This document shows, one piece after another, positions 58,476 through 64,000 of a stretch of 64,000 bases of DNA (the first letter of the stretch is position 1; each line of letters starts with the position of its first letter). The DNA comes from an uncultured Clostridia bacterium (GTDB taxonomy: Bacteria > Bacillota > Clostridia > Christensenellales > Borkfalkiaceae): the NCBI GenBank assembly GCA_944368215.1, contig CALVWX010000007.1, forward strand, positions 26,231 through 90,230, written 5' to 3'. A program made the translations under genes and the position numbers. The notes under the pieces were generated by a model, which was not told the DNA's origin, did no database searches, and was given only the letters and a program-made list of their open reading frames with translations.

Positions 58476-58488
58476 ATTATATAAAGTA

Positions 58489-59106
58489 ATGCTTTTTAAA
58501 AAAACTCAATATTACACGCTGCGTCAGTTAAAGCGCATGGGCGTAAAGGTGGTGGGGCGCGAGGTGTTCGTCTCGCGCGATTGCACCCTTTCGCGCGGCG
58601 TCATTATTCATTCGCCCTGCCATATTGCCGGGTCAACTGAGGTGGGGGAAGACTGTATGCTCCTTGCAGGCTGCAATATTTACGGCTCTCAGATTTCCCC
58701 GAAATGTACTTTGGGGCCATTTTGCAACGTGCGGGAGGGCTGTAAAATAGGCCCGTCGTGCCGCATAGGCGATTTTGTAGAGCTTAAAAACGCCATTTTG
58801 GGTCAGGGGTGCAAGGCCGCGCACCTTTCATACATAGGAGATGTCGAACTGGGCGAGCATGTGAACGTCGGTTGCGGCGTAGTCTTTGCTAACTACGACG
58901 GAAAAGTGAAGGCCCGCACATATGTGGGAAACAACGCCTTTATCGGCTGTAACTCAATCATAATCGCGCCCGCGCATATCGGCGACGGCGCATATGTGGC
59001 GGCGGGCACGTGTCTTTCGGGCGACGTGCCTGAAAAAAGCCTCGCGCTCTCCCGTCCGCCCTTAAAAATCAAACCCGACGGCGCCCGTGGAAGGTATCTC
59101 AACTGA
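58489..59106 (+). CDS. Stand-alone GlmU-type acetyltransferase domain (left-handed beta-helix)
   Basis: This 205-residue hexapeptide-repeat protein equals the C-terminal half of GlmU, which acetylates glucosamine-1-phosphate. The active-site region is AAHLSYIGDVELGEHVNVG (catalytic His), followed by FANYDGKVKARTYVGNNAFIG and IAPAHIGDGAYVAAGTCLSGDVP. No pyrophosphorylase domain precedes it. It sits just upstream of glmM and glmS, which supports a role in UDP-GlcNAc synthesis; a role on another amino sugar is possible. The ATG at 58489 has no clear ribosome site. Confidence 0.85.
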   Translation: MLFKKTQYYTLRQLKRMGVKVVGREVFVSRDCTLSRGVIIHSPCHIAGSTEVGEDCMLLAGCNIYGSQISPKCTLGPFCNVREGCKIGPSCRIGDFVELKNAILGQGCKAAHLSYIGDVELGEHVNVGCGVVFANYDGKVKARTYVGNNAFIGCNSIIIAPAHIGDGAYVAAGTCLSGDVPEKSLALSRPPLKIKPDGARGRYLN

Positions 59107-59176
59107 TAGAGTTAAGGTGTATTATTCATTGTTTCCACCCTGTCAGGGGCGTTTACCCGCCAAGCCCTCCCCACTT

Positions 59177-59271
59177 TGTCATCTTGAGAGAAGCGGCGCG
59201 GATAAAATCCGCGCCGCGCCGTCGAAAGATCTTGCCGTGCGCGAAACCGAACAAGATCCTTCGGCTTCGCC
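59177..59271 (+). repeat. TGTCATCTTGAGC interspersed repeat
   Basis: A TGTCATCTTGAGA start, a 10-bp GC hairpin (GCGGCGCGGAT/ATCCGCGCCGC), then GTCGAAAGATCTTGCC. A partial inverted arm (GATCCTTCGGCTTCGC) follows. Confidence 0.8.
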
Positions 59272-59285
59272 CTATATTTTATTAT

Positions 59286-59310
59286 CGCGCAAAACTGTAG
59301 TATTTGCGCG
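59286..59310. repeat. 25-bp CGCGCAAAA palindromic repeat, copy 3
   Basis: Arms CGCGCAAAA and TTTGCGCG flank CTGTAGTA. Same family as 6092-6116 and 52474-52498. Confidence 0.65.
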
Positions 59311-59383
59311 AAGAGGAGGGGCAACGCAGCAAAGTTGCAAGGCGTGTGTTCACGGCTTGCATAGAGCAAAGTTTGCCCCGACG

Positions 59384-59598
59384 AGGAGGCACTTTTGTGA
59401 ACATTCATAATAATTTATGTTTTGACCCGAAACCGCGCTTTCGGGTCAAAGGCCCCGATTTGCGAACCCTTTCGCCTCAGCGGTGGGAATTGCCGCGATT
59501 ATATAATTGCGGGCCCTTAAATTATCGCGGCAAGGGAGGCGGGGCCGCCAGAAATCACGAAAAGTGTCCTCATTCGGCCAAGGAGGCACTTTTGTGAA
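59384..59598 (+). ncRNA. Duplicated structured intergenic element, copy B (glmM leader)
   Basis: About 215 nt bounded by two copies of AGGAGGCACTTTTGTGAA (59384-59401 and 59581-59598). Inside are a 12-bp hairpin TTTGACCCGAAA/TTTCGGGTCAAA, the block CGCCTCAGC, a stem AATTGCCGCGAT/ATCGCGGCAA, ATCACGAAAAGTG and a final hairpin AAAGTGTCCTC/GAGGCACTTT. It aligns with copy A at 46133-46349. Stem bases differ between copies in ways that keep pairing. The final repeat carries the glmM ribosome site and GTG. Confidence 0.65.
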
Positions 59599-60946
59599 TA
59601 GTTTTTTTGGCACAGACGGCTTCCGCGGCAAAGCGGGCCGGACGCTTACGGCCGAACATGCCTTTGAAGTGGGGCGTTTCCTCGGCTGGTATTACGGCGC
59701 CGCGCAGTCCAAAAAATGCCGCGCGGTTATCGGCAAGGACACCCGCCGTTCGTCCTATATGCTCGAATACGCCCTCGCTGCGGGTCTGACGGCCTCGGGC
59801 GCGGATGCTTACATAATGCACGTCACAACCACGCCGTCGGTTGCCTACGCGGCGCGCGCCTTTAACTTCGACTGCGGAATAGTTATTTCCGCCAGCCACA
59901 ATCCATTCAGCGACAACGGTATAAAAATTTTAAACGGCTCGGGCGAAAAACTCGTGGGAGGCGCAATCCGCCTCATCGAGGACTATCTGCGCGGTGCTCT
60001 GCGTTCGGGCGGCAATCCCTTCGCCGTGCCCGATGCAACGGGTGAAAACGTCGGCTCGGTCGTCGACTTCGTGGCGGGCAGAAACAATTATACGGCGCAG
60101 CTCATTTCGCTCGCGCCCCGTTCCCTCTCGGGCTATAAGGTGGGGCTGGACTGCGCCAACGGCGCGGCGTACAACATTGCGCGGCGGGTGTTCAGTGCGC
60201 TCGGAGCAAAAGTTTACGCTATAGGTTGCAGGCCGGACGGAACCAACATCAACCTCAACTGCGGCTCTACCCGTCCCGCGCGGCTTATATCTCTCGTAAA
60301 AGAGCGCGGGCTGGATATAGGGTTCGCCTTCGACGGCGACGGAGACCGCTGCATATGCGTCGACGAACGCGGCGAAGTGGTGGACGGCGACGGCATTATG
60401 TATATACTCGCGGGCTATCTGCGCCGCGGCGGAAGCCTCGTCGGCGACAGGCTGGTCGCAACGGTCATGAGCAACTCTGGGCTGATTTCATCATTAAAAG
60501 AGCTCGGCATAGATACGGAAATATGCGGCGTGGGCGACAGCGCGGTGTACGAAAAAATGTGCTTCTGCGGCGCGGCGCTCGGCGGCGAACAGTCGGGGCA
60601 CGTGATAATCGGCAAGGTCGAAAACACGGGCGACGGCATAGTTACGGCGCTGTACCTCATGCAGGCGCTCGCGGCGGGCGGGGGTACGTTCTCCTCGCTG
60701 CTGCGCGGATTAAAACTGTGGCCGCAGACGTGCGCGTCCGTCCCCGTGGAGGATAAGGCGCGCGCGGTTTCGCCCGCTGTTGCGAGCGAAACCGCGCGCG
60801 CAGAGGAGCAATTCAAGGGCGAAGGCCGCGTCCTCGTAAGGCCTTCGGGCACCGAAAACGTGGTGCGCGTAATGGTTGAATGCTCCGACGAAAATTTATG
60901 CAAAGAGGTGTGCGCGCGCATAGCGCGCGCCGTAAAAGGTGACTGA
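59594..60946 (+). CDS. glmM: Phosphoglucosamine mutase
   Basis: This 450-residue enzyme converts glucosamine-6-phosphate to glucosamine-1-phosphate. Family start NSFFGTDGFRGKAGRTL; phosphoserine loop ISASHNPFSDNGIK; metal loop FAFDGDGDRCICVD; sugar loop GGEQSGHVI; C-terminal phosphate loop RPSGTENVVRVMVE. The start is GTG at 59594, seven nt after AGGAGG; both lie in the terminal repeat of the structured element. The glmS gene begins two nt after its stop. Confidence 0.95.
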   Translation: MNSFFGTDGFRGKAGRTLTAEHAFEVGRFLGWYYGAAQSKKCRAVIGKDTRRSSYMLEYALAAGLTASGADAYIMHVTTTPSVAYAARAFNFDCGIVISASHNPFSDNGIKILNGSGEKLVGGAIRLIEDYLRGALRSGGNPFAVPDATGENVGSVVDFVAGRNNYTAQLISLAPRSLSGYKVGLDCANGAAYNIARRVFSALGAKVYAIGCRPDGTNINLNCGSTRPARLISLVKERGLDIGFAFDGDGDRCICVDERGEVVDGDGIMYILAGYLRRGGSLVGDRLVATVMSNSGLISSLKELGIDTEICGVGDSAVYEKMCFCGAALGGEQSGHVIIGKVENTGDGIVTALYLMQALAAGGGTFSSLLRGLKLWPQTCASVPVEDKARAVSPAVASETARAEEQFKGEGRVLVRPSGTENVVRVMVECSDENLCKEVCARIARAVKGD

Positions 60947-60948
60947 CT

Positions 60949-62715
60949 ATGTGCGGAATAGTGGGGTATGCAGGCCGCGAACGCGCGGCCGAAGAACTTT
61001 TCGAAGGTCTCAAAAAACTTGAATACCGCGGCTATGATTCGGCGGGCATTTCCACCTGCGACCGCGGCGAAATTTTTACCGCCAAGCGCGGCGGCAGGGT
61101 GGAGGAGCTGTTGCCTTATCTCAAGGCCTTAAGCGGCACCGTGGGAATAGGTCATACCCGCTGGGCCACCCACGGCGAGGCCAACGACGTCAACGCACAT
61201 CCCCACGCCTGCGGAAAGTTTTCTGTAGTGCACAACGGCATTATAGAAAATTATGCCGAACTCAGGGCCGAACTCGCCGCCTCGGGACACCAATTCATTT
61301 CACAGACGGACAGCGAGGTAGTGGCGCATCTGCTCGACTTTTATTACGACGGCGACCTCGCCGACGCCGTCCGCCTTGCCTGCGCGCGGCTTAAGGGCTG
61401 TTGGGCTCTTGCCGTGCTGTGCGCCGATTTCGACGGTTTTGCCGTAACCCGCCGCTCGTCCTCGGCCATTCTGGGAGAAGGCGACGGATACTTTGCTGCC
61501 AGCGACATTTACGCCCTGTGCGGAAGGGCGCATTCCTACTGCGTAATGGAGGATGGCGACATCGCTATCGTTACGCCGCGCGGCATTACGATTTACGATT
61601 GCAACCTCATCCCTGTAAAACGCGCTTTCGAACAGCTGAACGAAGAGGGCGAAGAGGTCGGCACGGGCGATTGCCCCCACTATATGCTCAAGGAAATACG
61701 CCAGAACGCGCGCACGATACGCGCCACCTGCAATAAATTTTCGTATATCCCCAACCTTCCCGCCCTGAAAAAAAGACTTGAAGACTCCGATAAAATCGTG
61801 CTCGTCGGATGCGGCACGGCATACAACGCCGCCCTCGCCGCCGTCCGTCTTCTGGGCGGTGCGTACGATTGCCCCGTGTCCGCACATATCGCCAGCGAAG
61901 CGCGCTACGACCCGCCGCGCGTGACTGAAAAATCGGTGTGCATAGCCGTCAGTCAGAGCGGCGAGACGGCCGACACTTTAAGGGCGGCAGAAATTGCGCG
62001 GGAGGCGGGCGCATACCTCATAGCGGTTACCAACGTCGGATATTCGGCCATAACGCGCATCGCCGATAAAGTACTGCCCGTCTGCGCCGGGGCGGAAGTG
62101 TGCGTGGCCGCAACAAAAAGTTATATCGGTCAGCTCGCCTGTTTCCATCTGATGGCCTCTCTGAATAATATCGGCGTGCGCATGAGCGAGCTTTTGAAAG
62201 TGGCCGGAGGAGTGGAAGATATTGCATCGGGCGGCGCATATGCCCGGGTTATTGCAAAATTATGCGTCCAAAGCCGCGCGGTGTTTTTCCTCGGCCGCGG
62301 CGTCGATGTGGACGTGGCGGTGGAGGGCAGCCTTAAATTAAAGGAGGTTTCCTATATCTTTTCGGACGGTTATCCCGCGGGCGAACTCAAGCACGGCACT
62401 TTGGCTCTGGTAGACGAAACAGTCCTCTCCGTCGTGCTCATCTGCGACGAGGCTCTGGCCGAAAAGAGCAAAAACGCCGTAGAGCAGATTTTGTCCCGCC
62501 GGGGCAAGGTTGCCATCGTCACTACGCTTCCGCACGTGTATGAAGAATTCAAGGGCCGCGTAAACGCATCGTGGCTTCTGCCGCCGGCACCCGCCCACCT
62601 TTCGCACTTTTTGTCGTCCACCGCGCTGCAGTTAATCGCCTACCGCGCCGCCGTTCTGGCCGGGCGCGACCCCGACAAGCCGCGCAATCTCGCAAAGAGC
62701 GTAACCGTGGAATAA
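60949..62715 (+). CDS. glmS: Glutamine-fructose-6-phosphate aminotransferase
   Basis: This 588-residue enzyme is the first step of amino-sugar synthesis, making glucosamine-6-phosphate from fructose-6-phosphate and glutamine. The N-terminal glutaminase has the catalytic Cys after Met (MCGIVGYAGRERA), GHTRWATHGEAN and HNGIIENY. Two SIS sugar-isomerase domains (VLVGCGTAYNAALAAVRL, SQSGETADTL) follow, and the C-terminal PRNLAKSVTVE is typical. No glmS ribozyme can sit in the 2-nt gap from glmM. Confidence 0.96.
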   Translation: MCGIVGYAGRERAAEELFEGLKKLEYRGYDSAGISTCDRGEIFTAKRGGRVEELLPYLKALSGTVGIGHTRWATHGEANDVNAHPHACGKFSVVHNGIIENYAELRAELAASGHQFISQTDSEVVAHLLDFYYDGDLADAVRLACARLKGCWALAVLCADFDGFAVTRRSSSAILGEGDGYFAASDIYALCGRAHSYCVMEDGDIAIVTPRGITIYDCNLIPVKRAFEQLNEEGEEVGTGDCPHYMLKEIRQNARTIRATCNKFSYIPNLPALKKRLEDSDKIVLVGCGTAYNAALAAVRLLGGAYDCPVSAHIASEARYDPPRVTEKSVCIAVSQSGETADTLRAAEIAREAGAYLIAVTNVGYSAITRIADKVLPVCAGAEVCVAATKSYIGQLACFHLMASLNNIGVRMSELLKVAGGVEDIASGGAYARVIAKLCVQSRAVFFLGRGVDVDVAVEGSLKLKEVSYIFSDGYPAGELKHGTLALVDETVLSVVLICDEALAEKSKNAVEQILSRRGKVAIVTTLPHVYEEFKGRVNASWLLPPAPAHLSHFLSSTALQLIAYRAAVLAGRDPDKPRNLAKSVTVE

Positions 62716-62718
62716 TTA

Positions 62719-62747
62719 TTGACATTTGTCCCGCGCCGTTATATAAT
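62719..62747 (+). promoter_or_regulatory. Consensus promoter of galE
   Basis: TTGACA (62719-62724), a 17-bp spacer and TATAAT (62742-62747). Confidence 0.9.
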
Positions 62748-62793
62748 TCCGTTGGATAAATAACATTCAATGAAATTATGCGGGAGGCAGCGT

Positions 62794-63813
62794 ATGCAGA
62801 CAATTCTTGTTACGGGCGGCGCGGGCTTTATAGGCAGCCACACCGTCGTCGAGCTTTTAAACAGCGGTTACGGCGTCATCGTAGTTGACAACCTTTCAAA
62901 CTCCAGCGAGGAAAGCCTGAGGCGCGTAGAAAAAATAACGGGTAAAAAGGTCACCTTTTACAAGGGCGATGTGTGCGATAAGGCGCTGCTCGATTCCGTC
63001 TTTACCCTTCATAAAATTGACTGGGTAATTCATTTCGCGGGGCTCAAAGCTGTCGGAGAATCGTGCAGAAAACCCGTCGAATATTACTCCAACAACCTCA
63101 ACGGCACGCTCGTTCTCGTCGATTGCATGCGCCGCCACGGTTGCAAAAAGATCGTCTTTTCGTCGTCGGCAACGGTGTACGGCACTCCCGAAAGACTGCC
63201 CCTCGACGAAACCTGCCGCGTGGGCGGAACTACCAACCCCTACGGCACAAGCAAGTACTTTCAGGAAATCATGCTCACCGATATCTGGAAGGCCGATAAC
63301 GAATGGAGCGTAGTGCTTCTCCGTTACTTCAACCCCGTCGGTGCGCACGAAAGCGGCCTGATAGGCGAAGACCCCAAGGGAATTCCCAACAATTTAATGC
63401 CTTATGTGGCGCAGGTCGCAACAGGCAAGCTCAAGTGTATACACGTGTTCGGCGACGACTACCCCACTCCCGACGGCACGGGCGTAAGGGACTATATCCA
63501 CGTCGTAGACCTCGCCCTCGGCCACATAGCCGCCATAAAGGGCTGCGAAAAACCGGGCGTTCATATCTATAACCTCGGCACAGGCATAGGCTACAGCGTG
63601 CTCGACATGATTCACGCCTTCGAAAAAGCCTGCGGCAAAACTCTGCCCTATCAGATAGACGGCCGCCGCGACGGCGATATCGCCGCCTGCTACGCCTCGT
63701 CCGCAAAGGCAGAAAAAGAGCTCGGCTGGAAGGCTAAATACAACCTCGAGGACATGTGTGTTTCGCAGTGGAAGTGGCAGTCCATGAATCCGAACGGGTA
63801 CAACAAGGACTGA
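62794..63813 (+). CDS. galE: UDP-glucose 4-epimerase
   Basis: This 339-residue SDR enzyme interconverts UDP-glucose and UDP-galactose, possibly also the N-acetyl forms. NAD motif [11 protein letters not shown] (8-18); catalytic SSSATVYG and [11 protein letters not shown] (Y-x3-K); substrate loop [12 protein letters not shown]. The start at 62794 is backed by GGGAGG; the frame from 62770 lacks one. It follows glmS but has its own promoter. Confidence 0.95.
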   Translation: MQTILVTGGAGFIGSHTVVELLNSGYGVIVVDNLSNSSEESLRRVEKITGKKVTFYKGDVCDKALLDSVFTLHKIDWVIHFAGLKAVGESCRKPVEYYSNNLNGTLVLVDCMRRHGCKKIVFSSSATVYGTPERLPLDETCRVGGTTNPYGTSKYFQEIMLTDIWKADNEWSVVLLRYFNPVGAHESGLIGEDPKGIPNNLMPYVAQVATGKLKCIHVFGDDYPTPDGTGVRDYIHVVDLALGHIAAIKGCEKPGVHIYNLGTGIGYSVLDMIHAFEKACGKTLPYQIDGRRDGDIAACYASSAKAEKELGWKAKYNLEDMCVSQWKWQSMNPNGYNKD

Positions 63814-63838
63814 TATTTTTTGCAAAAACAAATAAACG

Positions 63839-63875
63839 GGCGCGCAGGGCCATGCCCTGCGCGCCTTGTCTTTTT
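63839..63875 (+). terminator. Terminator of galE
   Basis: A 12-bp stem (63839-63850 with 63854-63865), 3-nt loop, then TTGTCTTTTT. Confidence 0.85.
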
Positions 63876-63887
63876 CAAAAAATAAAA

Positions 63888-63920
63888 GCCGCGGGCGCGC
63901 ACATTCGGCGCGCCCGCGGC
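63888..63920. terminator. Second GC hairpin at the window end
   Basis: A 13-bp stem (63888-63900 with 63908-63920) with a 7-nt loop. Flanking AATAAAAG/CTTAATT could act as a terminator for a gene arriving from the right. Confidence 0.6.
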
Positions 63921-63936
63921 TTAATTGGTTTACGAA

Positions 63937-63995
63937 AACCACCCGCTAAGCGGGTGGTTCCAAAGAGGCTACGCCGTTGAACAAAGAAAAACTCC
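63937..63995. mobile_element. Possible end of an IS200/IS605-type element
   Basis: A hairpin AACCACCCGC-TAA-GCGGGTGGTT (63937-63959) is followed by CCAAAGAGGCTACGCCGTTGAAC. Short perfect hairpins like this, with a TAA-type loop, mark the ends of IS200/IS605 insertion sequences in Clostridia. No transposase is visible before the window ends. Confidence 0.35.
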
Positions 63996-64000
63996 GTGTT

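Noticed and set aside
59397-59597. A 66-codon open frame with a good ribosome site (AGGAGG, GTG) filling element copy B and ending at the glmM start.
   Set aside because: Copy A has indels that shift this frame and stop it early, while hairpins are preserved in both copies. Selection on structure, not protein, is the better explanation.
60947-60948. glmS ribozyme expected before glmS.
   Set aside because: Only two bases separate glmM and glmS, and the element before glmM lacks the ribozyme core sequence.

Overview
The window looks like chromosomal DNA of an uncultured Clostridia-type Bacillota (Gram-positive Firmicute). The evidence is strong GGAGG ribosome sites, many TTGACA-17-TATAAT promoters, lipoprotein and 'AWF'-type exported surface proteins, a single-chain iron-sulphur serine dehydratase, and short-type LeuC/LeuD. 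Base composition is moderately G+C rich, except for a clearly A+T-rich stretch near 55.2-58.3 kb. Taxonomy is inference only; there is no rRNA here.

Layout. 0-3.3 kb: end of a UvrA-family gene, then an MFS transporter and an anion permease. 3.4-5.8 kb (minus): feoA-feoB plus a small Cys-rich partner. 6.3-7.5 kb (minus): L-serine dehydratase. 7.8-8.9 kb: a double-HTH regulator divergent from a SLOG-like protein. 9.0-12.8 kb: response regulator, ABC ATPase, ABC permease and histidine kinase, with four 11-bp-phased CTTGA repeats in front of the ABC genes. 13.5-17.5 kb: sbcD-sbcC. 18.0-24.5 kb: two very large secreted pectate-lyase-like lipoproteins with 36-bp coding minisatellites. 24.6-31.0 kb: MutT, a CDF transporter, an AAA ATPase/RloB-like pair (candidate phage defence), and a Ca2+-type P-ATPase. 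31.1 kb: tRNA-Ser(GCU). 31.6-39.5 kb: SGNH hydrolase, small membrane protein, M20 dipeptidase, RadC-like protein, a candidate 6S-like RNA, pyridoxamine kinase, SpoIIE-type phosphatase, lipid kinase and CCA-adding enzyme. 39.6-42.4 kb: a large unknown exported protein. 42.5-43.6 kb: rpsF-ssb-rpsR. 43.8-46.0 kb (minus): UMF1-type transporter and zinc phospholipase C-like protein. 46.4-54.7 kb (minus): ilvB-ilvN-ilvD-(DUF4097)-leuC-leuD-leuB-yggS. 55.1-58.3 kb: two exported surface proteins. 58.5-63.8 kb: a stand-alone GlmU acetyltransferase domain, glmM, glmS and galE, a nucleotide-sugar supply cluster.

Between genes the window is rich in repeats. Three families of short hairpin repeats recur in many gaps. 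In addition there is a ~215-nt element present twice (46133-46349 minus, 59384-59598 plus) whose two copies keep the same hairpins through compensatory base changes. One copy supplies the ribosome site and GTG start of glmM. This element is my best candidate for an undescribed structured RNA or mobile repeat. The ATPase/TOPRIM pair at 26.4-28.3 kb is the best candidate for an accessory defence system.
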